DNA from: Bacteroidales bacterium
GTDB lineage: Bacteria > Bacteroidota > Bacteroidia > Bacteroidales > UBA7960
Assembly (NCBI GenBank): GCA_003451785.1
Contig: DMJL01000145.1
Location: forward strand, 1-16,521
Direction: 5' to 3'
Length of the DNA: 16,521 nt
Below, in pieces: positions 8,197-15,318 of this stretch (the first letter of the stretch is position 1; every line of letters begins with the position of its first letter). Position numbers and translations under genes: made by a program. The notes under the pieces were generated by a model. That model had not been told where the DNA came from. It was given only the letters and a program-made list of their open reading frames with translations, and did not search any database.

Positions 8197-8820
8197 ATGA
8201 AGCACCACCATAACGATTTTGAGTCTAAAACCCGCTGGGTAGTTTATATCACAGCCATCGTTATGGTTGTTGAAATTTATTTTGGATTGCGCACGGGTTC
8301 TATGGCACTCCTTGCCGATGGCATACACATGGGCAGTCATGTGTTGGCTTTAGGACTAAGCTGGTTTGCATATTTTATGGTGCGCAAATTGTCGGGCAAA
8401 GAGAATTTTAAGGGCGATACAAGTAAAATTCTCTCCCTTGCTGGGTATAGCAGCGGACTTATGCTGTTGATATTTTCATTTGTACTCATGTGGGAAGCCG
8501 TTCATAGGCTGTACAATCCGGTGGAAATCAATTTTGTAGAAGCCTTAATTGTTGCTGTAGTTGGCTTTTTTGTAAATATTCTAAGCGCATTCATCCTTAA
8601 ACACGACCATCATCACTCCGATAACAATATCCGCGCTGCATACCTCCATGTAATAGCCGATGCCCTTACCAGTTTTACAGCAATTGTGGGACTCACTGCT
8701 GCAATGATTTGGAACATAATCTGGCTCGATACTTTGGGAGCCATTCTAAGTTCTTTGGTGATAATCCGATGGTCGGTTATTTTGTTGAAAGACTCCGGAA
8801 AAGACTTGCTCAATCTCTGA
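8197..8820 (+). CDS. DmeF-like cation diffusion facilitator lacking the C-terminal cytoplasmic domain
   Basis: A 207-aa inner-membrane metal/proton antiporter of the CDF family, with six predicted TM helices (about 12-32, 36-63, 79-99, 111-134, 148-172, 174-197). The transport-site residues in the CDF pattern are H44 and H48 in TM2 (ADGIHMGSH) and H151 and D155 in TM5 (HVIAD). A short His-rich loop (KHDHHHSD, 135-142) lies between TM4 and TM5, and the N-terminus is also His-rich (MKHHH). The N-terminal sequence (RWVV, GSMALLADG, HMGSH) resembles the DmeF branch, associated with Co/Ni export; this is recalled from the family, and the metal is not shown. Typical relatives continue about 90-100 aa past TM6 as a dimerising cytoplasmic domain; here the frame stops at GKDLLNL. 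No continuation is recognisable in the other two frames downstream. I chose ATG 8197. An upstream in-frame ATG at 8152 would add a 15-aa hydrophobic leader before MKHHH and seems less likely. Confidence 0.88.
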   Translation: MKHHHNDFESKTRWVVYITAIVMVVEIYFGLRTGSMALLADGIHMGSHVLALGLSWFAYFMVRKLSGKENFKGDTSKILSLAGYSSGLMLLIFSFVLMWEAVHRLYNPVEINFVEALIVAVVGFFVNILSAFILKHDHHHSDNNIRAAYLHVIADALTSFTAIVGLTAAMIWNIIWLDTLGAILSSLVIIRWSVILLKDSGKDLLNL

Positions 8821-8944
8821 TTCAACACTTTTAAAATTCTCCATTGGTTGCATTAAGGCTATAATTAACGAGAGCAATCACCTTATAGTTCTTCAAAAAG
8901 GCTGGATTATTTATTCTGTTAACATGGGAAGCGTTTCTTTTTGA

Positions 8945-8952
8945 TACTTTTG
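8945..8952 (+). promoter_or_regulatory. Candidate -7 box upstream of dihydroorotase
   Basis: TACTTTTG matches the Bacteroidota -7 consensus TAnnTTTG and lies about 70 bp before the pyrC ATG, a plausible promoter distance in the 194-bp gap after the CDF gene. A good -33 TTG was not found at the usual spacing. Confidence 0.35.
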
Positions 8953-9022
8953 GCTATTGGAAAACTTTTGCGTTTTTCGGTGCTGCAATTAAATGAAAAG
9001 TCTCAAATTTTAAGCCATTACA

Positions 9023-10366
9023 ATGCATCAAGCCTATTGTATTCAAAACATCTCCATAGTAAATGAAGGAAAGATTGAATTGGCAGATATTTTGATTTCC
9101 GACGGTCGCATTTCAAAAATCGGAAAATTTTTCATTCCCGAAAATGCTAGGGTAATTGACGGCAGCGGGCAATATTTGCTGCCTGGAATAATTGATTGTC
9201 AAGTACATTTTCGCGATCCGGGATTAACCCACAAGGGCGATTTTTACACCGAAAGCAGGGCTGCTGTTGCAGGAGGTGTAACCTCCGTGATAGATATGCC
9301 CAACACTCGCCCCAATGTTTTATCACGGCAGATTCTAAACGAAAAGATGGCGATTGCCGGCGAAAAGTCGCTGGTAAACTTCGGTTTTTTCATGGGTGTT
9401 AACGACCAAAACATTGATGAAATATGCAGCAGCAGTACTTCTGAGTATTTTGCCGTATCCGACGATGGATTGTACTTCAGCGGCAAAGGCAATTTGTTGG
9501 CCGACAATGCCGCTACTCTTGGTAGATTGTTGGCTGCCTGCAAATGCATAGTAGCCATACACGCCGAAAAGGAAAAGATCATTGAAGAGAACGAACAAGC
9601 CTTCCGCCAAAAATACGGCGATCAGATACCCATTGGGGCGCATCCTGCAATTCGCAGCCATGAGGCTTGTTTAGAAGCTACTAAGATGGCCATTGGGTTG
9701 GCTCGGGAACATGATGGCAGATTGCATATACTGCATCTTACCACAGCAGAAGAAACGAATCTGTTTCGCAACGATATTCCGCTGCTAGAAAAAAACATCA
9801 CCACCGAAGTGTCGGTGCATCATCTGTGGTTTACTGATGCCGACTACGATAGATTGGGAGTACTTATCAAATGGAACCCGGCCATAAAAAGTGCTGCCGA
9901 CCGCGATGAGCTTTTGAAGGCATTGGTGGATGACCGCATTGATATTGTAACCACCGATCATGCCCCACACGCGTTAGAAGAAAAGAAGCAACCCTACCTT
10001 CAATCCATGTCGGGCGCGCCCATAGTACAGCATTCGTTGAATATTATGTTGGAGTTCTACAAACAAGGCAAAATTTCCTTAGCAAAAATCGTTGAAAAAA
10101 TGTGCCACAATCCAGCAATTCTTTATCAGATTCCCGAAAGGGGATTCATAAGAGAAGGATATTTTGCAGACTTAGTACTGGTGGATTTGAATGATTCTTA
10201 TACCGTTTCAGAAGAGAATATTTTGTACAAATGCAATTGGTCGCCTTTGATGGGTGCAAAATTTTCCAGCAAAATAACCCACACTTTTGTAAACGGAAAC
10301 CTTGTGTATGAGCATGGGATTTTTCATGAGCAACATAAAGGACTGCCTCTAACCAAAGCATTGTAA
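9023..10366 (+). CDS. pyrC: Dihydroorotase (class I, amidohydrolase superfamily)
   Basis: A 447-aa cytosolic enzyme of de novo pyrimidine synthesis that cyclises N-carbamoyl-aspartate to dihydroorotate; the length is normal for class I. Visible motifs are LPGIIDCQVHFRDPG (53-67), MPNT (92-95), SDDG (146-149), IHAEKE with H180, LHILHLTT with H238, VHHLWF (265-270) and TDHAPH with D312. Whole-length similarity to Bacteroidota dihydroorotases is clear (HLWF, KWNPAIK, VQHSLNIMLEFY, EKMCHNPA, GYFADLVLVDLN). The metal site is unusual. The first His of the canonical HxH is Gln (Q60, then H62). The position of the bridging carboxylated Lys of some homologues holds Asp (D148), as in the SDDG form known from Bacillus/Aquifex-type enzymes. 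It could therefore be a mononuclear enzyme or, less likely, a non-catalytic dihydroorotase-like partner of aspartate carbamoyltransferase. It sits alone between the CDF gene and parC, 87 bp before parC. Confidence 0.92.
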   Translation: MHQAYCIQNISIVNEGKIELADILISDGRISKIGKFFIPENARVIDGSGQYLLPGIIDCQVHFRDPGLTHKGDFYTESRAAVAGGVTSVIDMPNTRPNVLSRQILNEKMAIAGEKSLVNFGFFMGVNDQNIDEICSSSTSEYFAVSDDGLYFSGKGNLLADNAATLGRLLAACKCIVAIHAEKEKIIEENEQAFRQKYGDQIPIGAHPAIRSHEACLEATKMAIGLAREHDGRLHILHLTTAEETNLFRNDIPLLEKNITTEVSVHHLWFTDADYDRLGVLIKWNPAIKSAADRDELLKALVDDRIDIVTTDHAPHALEEKKQPYLQSMSGAPIVQHSLNIMLEFYKQGKISLAKIVEKMCHNPAILYQIPERGFIREGYFADLVLVDLNDSYTVSEENILYKCNWSPLMGAKFSSKITHTFVNGNLVYEHGIFHEQHKGLPLTKAL

Positions 10367-10389
10367 CTTTTATTAACAATCCCCTACAG

Positions 10390-10411
10390 GCATATTAATA
10401 TGCTATTTTTG
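10390..10411 (+). promoter_or_regulatory. Perfect 14-bp palindrome abutting a -7 box upstream of parC
   Basis: GCATATTAATATGC (10390-10403) is a perfect inverted repeat and is directly followed by TATTTTTG (10404-10411), a match to the Bacteroidota -7 consensus TAnnTTTG. The pair lies 43-64 bp before the parC ATG. The placement is what would be expected of an operator covering the -33/-7 spacer. No clear -33 TTG is present, which would fit an activated or regulated promoter. The binding protein is unknown. Confidence 0.45.
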
Positions 10412-10453
10412 CACTTGCTTTTATTTTAAAGGCAAAGTAAGTTTTTTGTATCT

Positions 10454-13240
10454 ATGAGTGATTTGGCAAACGAACGCGACCCCAACCAGGATTATAACGG
10501 AGAGGGTGAGAATGGGTTTTCTTCTGCAGATGATAATCCCATAAAAGAATCTACCACTTCGAGGCTTTCCGGCATGTATCAAGATTGGTTTCTTGACTAT
10601 GCATCTTATGTGATTTTGGAGCGGGCAGTGCCCGATGTGCGCGATGGGCTGAAGCCGGTGCAGCGTCGCATTTTGCATTCCATGAAAGAGATGGACGATG
10701 GCCGCTACAACAAAGTAGCCAACATAATTGGCCATAGTATGAAATACCATCCCCATGGCGATGCATCCATTGGCGATGCATTGGTTCAGTTGGGACAAAA
10801 AGATTTACTTATCGACACTCAGGGCAACTGGGGGAATATCTACACGGGCGATAGTGCCGCTGCGCCACGATATATTGAAGCACGACCATCTAAATTTGCA
10901 TTAGATGTAGTTTTCAACAACAAAACTACCCAATGGAGACCCAGTTACGATGGCAGAAACAAAGAACCTATTGTGCTGCCTGTAAAATTCCCTTTGCTTC
11001 TTGCCCAAGGTGTAGAAGGAATAGCTGTGGGGCTGGCATCCAAAATTCTGCCCCACAATTTTGTAGAGTTGATTGATAGCACCATACGATACTATCAAGG
11101 CGAAGAACCCGACATTTTACCCGATTTTCCCACAGGTGGCTTGGCCGATTTTTCAAAGTATAATGGTGGATTGCGAGGTGGCAAAGTAAGGCTAAGAGCC
11201 CGTATATCCATCTTGGATAAAAAAACTCTGGTGATTTCAGAAATTCCTTTCGGAACCACCACCGGTAGCCTTATGGATAGCATTGTTGCCGCCAACGATA
11301 AAGGCAAAATTAAAATCCGCAAAATTGAAGACAATACCGCAAGGAATGTAGAAATTCTGGTGCACCTGATGCCGGGAATCTCTCCCGACCAAACCATTGA
11401 TGCCCTATTTGCATTCACCGACTGCGAAGTAAGCATTTCGCCCAATAGCTGCGTTATAGATGGCAATAAGCCGCGTTTTCTGGATGTAAACGAATTGCTC
11501 AAAATATCGGCCAACCATACCCTTCGATTGCTGAAAAGCGAGTTGGAAATAGAGAAACACGAGCTACTCGAACAATTGCTGTTTTCCAGTTTGGAAAAGA
11601 TTTTTATTGAGAAGCGCATTTACCGCAAAATTGAAGAATGCGAAACTTGGGATTCGGTAATTGAAACCATTGATATGGGCATTGAGCCATATAAGAAGAA
11701 ATTTTACCGCACCATCACTCGGGAAGATATTTTGCGCCTTACGGAGATTAAAATCAAGCGCATTTCGAGATTTGATGGATTCAAAGCCGACGAACTTATT
11801 CGGGAATTAGAGGCAAAGTTGGAGAAGGTAAACCACCATCTTCAAAATCTTGTGCAATATGCCATTGATTACTATCTGCGAATAAAGGAGAAATACGGCA
11901 AAGGGCGGGAGCGGAAAACCGAAATTCGATTCTTCGACACAATTGAAGCAACTAAAGTGGCTGTTGCCAACGAAAAGCTCTATGTAAACCGCTCAGAGGG
12001 CTTTGCCGGAACGGGTATGAAGAAAGATGAATATGTTTGCGATTGTTCTGATATTGACGATATTATCGTTTTTAGGGAAGATGGCACTTTTATGGTTACA
12101 AAGGTTTCTGCCAAATCGTTTGTAGGGAAAGGCATTATTCATATAGGTGTTTTTGAAAAAAATGACGAACGAACTACTTATAATTTAGTGTATTTAGATG
12201 GCCCAAAGGGGGCGGCATACATGAAGCGCTTTGCTGTGAAAGGCATAACCCGCGATAAAGAATACGATCTCACACGGGGAGCAAAAGGAAGCAAAGTGTT
12301 GTATTTTACTGCAAATCCCAATGGTGAGGCTGAGGTGGTTACAGTATCTCTGCGGCATAATCCCAAGCTAAGAAAATTGCAATTTGATGTTGACTTTGCC
12401 GATTTAGCTATCAAAGGCAGGTCGGCCACCGGAAACTTGGTAACCAAGCATCCCATCAGAAAGGTTGTTCTCAAAGGACAAGGGATTTCCACCTTGGGAG
12501 CCATAGGTATTTGGTTCGACGATACAGTAATGCGGCTCAATACCGACAAGCGAGGAATGTATGTTGGAGCGTTCAAAGGCGACGATAAATTGCTGGCGGT
12601 TTTCGCCAATGGTACTTATCGGATAACAGGTTTTGAGTTGGGGCAGCATTTTGAAGAAAAACCCCTATTGCTCCGAAAAATAAAGGAAGGACTGGTGATT
12701 TCCGCAGTATTCCACGATGCAGAGTCTGGCTTTGCTTATCTGAAACGGTTTGAGCCGGAGCCAAATGGAAAATCTACAGTGTTTATTGGCGACCATCCGG
12801 ACAATAAACTTTTGTTGATTTCCGATGAACCCTATCCTCGGCTAAAAGTAGATTTGAAAGCAACTGCCCGAAAGACCGAAACTGTGGAAGAGATTGATGT
12901 TGAGTCTTTTATTGGAGTTAAGGGATACAAAGCTAAGGGCAAGAGGGTATCGCAGGGCGAGATTGCAGCCATGGAATGGATAGAGCCTTTGAAGCAAGAT
13001 ACAGAGGAGGAAGAAGTTGTTGCTGAATCACTCGAAGATAATGGCGAGCAAGCAGTGGAAATTGCTGAGAATATGTACGAATGGCTGATAAACCAAACGG
13101 AGCCTTTGATGGAAACAGAGAAGCCCACCGAATCGGCAGTGGCACAAAAACCGAAACCCGTTGCGGGTGAAAAGCAAAGCGAACCACCTATAAAGCCCGG
13201 CGACCGCAAAAAGCAAATAAGCCTTGATTTGGATTTGTAG
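10454..13240 (+). CDS. parC: DNA topoisomerase IV subunit A (type IIA topoisomerase, GyrA/ParC family)
   Basis: A 928-aa subunit that cuts and rejoins DNA in the A2B2 topoisomerase. An acidic leader (1-35) is followed by the breakage-reunion core, starting at SRLSGMYQDWFLDYASYVI. The core has the DVRDGLKPVQRRIL motif (61-74), the CAP/winged-helix motif YHPHGDASIGDAL (98-110), and catalytic Tyr Y140 next to R139 in AAAPRYIEAR. The coiled-coil arm runs from about 350 to 480, and beta-pinwheel C-terminal blades start at about 490. A degenerate TRGAKGS stretch (607-613) is the nearest thing to a GyrA box; a full QRRGGKG is absent, which favours topoisomerase IV over gyrase. The tail from about 860 is acidic and low-complexity, ending in ISLDLDL. 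The position equivalent to quinolone-contact Ser83 of E. coli GyrA is Ala (A104), while the Asp87 equivalent is kept (D108). The partner parE is not adjacent. Confidence 0.94.
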   Translation: MSDLANERDPNQDYNGEGENGFSSADDNPIKESTTSRLSGMYQDWFLDYASYVILERAVPDVRDGLKPVQRRILHSMKEMDDGRYNKVANIIGHSMKYHPHGDASIGDALVQLGQKDLLIDTQGNWGNIYTGDSAAAPRYIEARPSKFALDVVFNNKTTQWRPSYDGRNKEPIVLPVKFPLLLAQGVEGIAVGLASKILPHNFVELIDSTIRYYQGEEPDILPDFPTGGLADFSKYNGGLRGGKVRLRARISILDKKTLVISEIPFGTTTGSLMDSIVAANDKGKIKIRKIEDNTARNVEILVHLMPGISPDQTIDALFAFTDCEVSISPNSCVIDGNKPRFLDVNELLKISANHTLRLLKSELEIEKHELLEQLLFSSLEKIFIEKRIYRKIEECETWDSVIETIDMGIEPYKKKFYRTITREDILRLTEIKIKRISRFDGFKADELIRELEAKLEKVNHHLQNLVQYAIDYYLRIKEKYGKGRERKTEIRFFDTIEATKVAVANEKLYVNRSEGFAGTGMKKDEYVCDCSDIDDIIVFREDGTFMVTKVSAKSFVGKGIIHIGVFEKNDERTTYNLVYLDGPKGAAYMKRFAVKGITRDKEYDLTRGAKGSKVLYFTANPNGEAEVVTVSLRHNPKLRKLQFDVDFADLAIKGRSATGNLVTKHPIRKVVLKGQGISTLGAIGIWFDDTVMRLNTDKRGMYVGAFKGDDKLLAVFANGTYRITGFELGQHFEEKPLLLRKIKEGLVISAVFHDAESGFAYLKRFEPEPNGKSTVFIGDHPDNKLLLISDEPYPRLKVDLKATARKTETVEEIDVESFIGVKGYKAKGKRVSQGEIAAMEWIEPLKQDTEEEEVVAESLEDNGEQAVEIAENMYEWLINQTEPLMETEKPTESAVAQKPKPVAGEKQSEPPIKPGDRKKQISLDLDL

Positions 13241-13287
13241 CAAATTCGCTGGGAACGAATATAAGCGCTTTTGATATGGTTGTAATA

Positions 13288-13316
13288 ATGCCCGCAGAAG
13301 GCATCATAAGTTTTTT
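13288..13316 (+). terminator. Weak candidate terminator after parC
   Basis: A short stem ATGCC/GGCAT (13288-13292 and 13300-13304) with a 7-nt loop is followed by a run of six T (13311-13316) after a 6-nt gap. It lies 47 bp past the parC stop. A second 5-bp hairpin (ATTCG/CGAAT, 13244-13260) sits just before it. Both are short, so intrinsic termination is only possible. Confidence 0.35.
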
Positions 13317-13384
13317 ATACCTTTTATTTCGCGCTATTTTGCCATATCAGAACAGCCTTACAAGTGGTTATGAAAGAACTTAAC

Positions 13385-13412
13385 CGCAAGGGGCGCAAAG
13401 CATTTCGCAAAG
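13385..13412. repeat. CGCAAAG-type intergenic repeat cluster
   Basis: Three near-identical heptamers occur in 28 bp: CGCAAGG at 13385, CGCAAAG at 13394 and CGCAAAG at 13406. This resembles the short CGCAAAG-rich dispersed repeats I recall from intergenic regions of Bacteroidota and some other bacteria. It lies inside a 32-codon open frame (13370-13468) beginning MKELNRKGRKAF, whose basic N-terminus is a by-product of the repeat. A gene is unlikely, but a small membrane peptide cannot be excluded. Confidence 0.5.
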
Positions 13413-13482
13413 TTCACTACTGGCTTTTCTTAGCATACATTGTGGTTTCACCTTGGGTACTATCCTAAAATATATATCACAA

Positions 13483-13905
13483 TTAATATCGATAAAGTTT
13501 TTCGATATCTATTGGCAATCCTTCAAAAATTAGTCTTTTCTGTTTGATATTTTGCTGATGATTATTTCGTCTGTTTCTTTCGTGTACTTAATTCTTCTTG
13601 ATTCTGCAAGCAGTTCGCTAACGGTGTACTTTCTGAACAGGTTCGCCATTCGCATTCTCTTAATCAATTCAGATACGATAGTCAGGGCTGCGAAATTTAT
13701 AAACATCCGTGCATCTGTGTTGAATTGGCCATTTGCACTCAGTCTTGCGCCTTCTATCTTGCTTCTATTAAGTCAAATATTTTTTATACCCGATCTCTGT
13801 TCCAGTAGCTGGTCAGTATCTCATTGCGACCTATGGACTCATCATTGGTCATCAAAATGAAGTAGCCGAACTTGAATGTTTTGGCTATAACCAAACTTGC
13901 ATCAA
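13483..13905 (-). pseudogene. Decayed C-terminal part of an IS4/IS1634-like DDE transposase
   Basis: Reading the minus strand in three successive frames reconstructs about 135 residues of a transposase C-terminus. Piece 1 (about 13905-13754) gives IAKTFKFGYFILMTND, then EILTSYWNRDRV, an internal TAA (13784-13786), then KIFDLIE. Piece 2 (about 13775-13530) gives EGARLSANGQFNTDARMFI, NFAALTIVSELIKRM, NLFRKYTVSELLAE. Piece 3 (about 13545-13483) gives KRLIFEGLPIDIEKLYRY and a stop. Two frameshifts and at least one internal stop rule out function. The pattern (FILMTND, YWNRDRVEK-like, FI-x-FAALTIVS, LF-x-KYT-x-x-ELL) is that of the C-terminal half of DDE transposases of the IS4/IS1634 type; the exact family is not certain. 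The N-terminal half and IS ends are missing. The remnant lies between convergent parC and xylA. Confidence 0.78.
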
Positions 13906-13927
13906 CTTTTTCAAAGTTGATGCAAGT
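13895..13927 (-). terminator. Perfect 15-bp stem-loop downstream of xylA
   Basis: ACTTGCATCAACTTT (13895-13909) and its exact reverse complement (13913-13927) are separated by a 3-nt loop. The structure starts 28 bp past the xylA stop. On the minus strand it is followed by TTGGTT, a poor U-tract, so it may stall or protect mRNA 3' ends as much as terminate. It overlaps the edge of the transposase remnant, and an IS-derived origin is also possible. Confidence 0.5.
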
Positions 13928-13955
13928 GGAGGGTAGTTTAGATCTGAAATTTGAT

Positions 13956-15287
13956 TTAAAAAATATACTGGTTCAACATAGCTTCGTAAAGCTCCTGCTT
14001 ACCGCTGATTTGACGAGGCTCGCCGTTTTGCAGAGCTAAATCGCGCAGACTTTCGAGCGTAAGTTTTCCATCAATATAATCTTTTCCGTACCCGCTAGTG
14101 AAAGAGCTGTAACGCTCTTGGAGCATTTTGCGATAGGGCGATTTCTCAAGAATATTATGGGCAATCTCAAACGACTTGGCAAAAGCATCCATGCCAGCGA
14201 TATGTGCAATAAACAAATCTTCGAGGTCGGTAGAGTTGCGACGCGTTTTAGCATCAAAATTAATACCGCCCTTTGTAAAACCTCCTGCGTCAATTATCAC
14301 CAACATGGCCTCAACCAACTCTGTAATGTTTACAGGAAACTGGTCTGTATCCCAACCATTTTGGTAATCACCGCGATTTGCATCAATACTACCCAACATA
14401 CCAGCATCGGCGGCTACCTGCAACTCGTGTTGGAAAGTATGACCTGAAAGAGTTGCATGGTTTACTTCGATATTCAATTTAAAATCCTTGTCAAGTCCGA
14501 ATTGTCTAAGAAATCCAATAACGGTCGCGGAATCGTAATCGTACTGGTGCTTGGTTGGCTCCATAGGCTTAGGTTCGATGAGAAATGTACCGTTGAATCC
14601 ATTCTTACGAGCATAATCTTTGGCCAAATGAAGGAATCTCGCAAAGTTTTCGGTTTCGAGTTTCAAATTGGTGTTGAGCAACGAGTTATAGCCTTCGCGC
14701 CCACCCCAAAAAACATAATTTTCACCACCGAGCGCAATAGTTGCATCCAAAGCATTTTTCACTTGCGTGGCAGCATAAGGCAATACATTAAAATCGGGAT
14801 TGGTAGCAGCCCCGTTCATATACCTTGGATGAGAAAAAAGATTGGCAGTGCCCCAAAGAAGTTTCATGCCTGAGGCAGCTTGCTTTTCGCGGGCATAATC
14901 TACGATAGTCTGAAGGCGTTTTTCTGACTCCTGAATGCTTGATCCTTCGTCAATAAGGTCGAAATCATGGAAGCAATAATATGGAATACCCATCTTTGTA
15001 GCAAACTCAAATGCTGCATCCAGTTTGTCTTTAGCACGCTTAAGAGCATCGCCCGATTCGTTCCAAGGCAAAACCTTGGTTCCTGGTCCAAAAGGGTCGC
15101 CACCTGTGCTACAGAATGTATGCCAGTAAGCCACCGCAAAACGCATGTGCTCTTTCAGGGTTTTACCGGCAATCACTTTGTTCTCATCATAAAACTTGAA
15201 TGCCAAAGGATTGTCGCTCTCCCGACCTTCAAACTTTATCTTTCCAATTCCTTTAAAAAATTCTTTTTCGCCTGTTAAATAGTTCAT
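13956..15287 (-). CDS. xylA: Xylose isomerase
   Basis: Interconverts D-xylose and D-xylulose in the cytosol. With the ATG at 15287 the protein is 443 aa, the normal class II length; a 15-codon TTG extension to 15332 would overlap xylB and is not used. The start reads MNYLTGEKEFFKGIGKIKFEG. Catalytic and metal residues are all present: H107 and D110 (CFHDFDL), E238 and K240 (IEPKPMEPTKHQYD), E274 and H277 (NIEVNHATLSGH), D302 (SIDANRGD), D313 and D315 (WDTDQFP) and D345 (INFDAK). It follows xylB on the same strand with a 31-bp gap, so the two form a xylBA operon, with any regulator or transporter beyond the right edge. A strong stem-loop lies just after the stop. Confidence 0.97.
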   Translation of the reverse strand: MNYLTGEKEFFKGIGKIKFEGRESDNPLAFKFYDENKVIAGKTLKEHMRFAVAYWHTFCSTGGDPFGPGTKVLPWNESGDALKRAKDKLDAAFEFATKMGIPYYCFHDFDLIDEGSSIQESEKRLQTIVDYAREKQAASGMKLLWGTANLFSHPRYMNGAATNPDFNVLPYAATQVKNALDATIALGGENYVFWGGREGYNSLLNTNLKLETENFARFLHLAKDYARKNGFNGTFLIEPKPMEPTKHQYDYDSATVIGFLRQFGLDKDFKLNIEVNHATLSGHTFQHELQVAADAGMLGSIDANRGDYQNGWDTDQFPVNITELVEAMLVIIDAGGFTKGGINFDAKTRRNSTDLEDLFIAHIAGMDAFAKSFEIAHNILEKSPYRKMLQERYSSFTSGYGKDYIDGKLTLESLRDLALQNGEPRQISGKQELYEAMLNQYIF

Positions 15288-15318
15288 AATTGTAGGTAAA
15301 AAAATTAAACTTGAGTTT

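Noticed and set aside
8821..9022. Possible frameshifted C-terminal domain of the CDF transporter
   Set aside because: Translation of the other two plus frames after the stop gives no sequence resembling the CDF cytoplasmic domain.
13552..13860. Plus-strand 102-codon frame in the parC-xylA gap
   Set aside because: The opposite strand encodes recognisable transposase remnants across the same bases, so the plus frame is a shadow.
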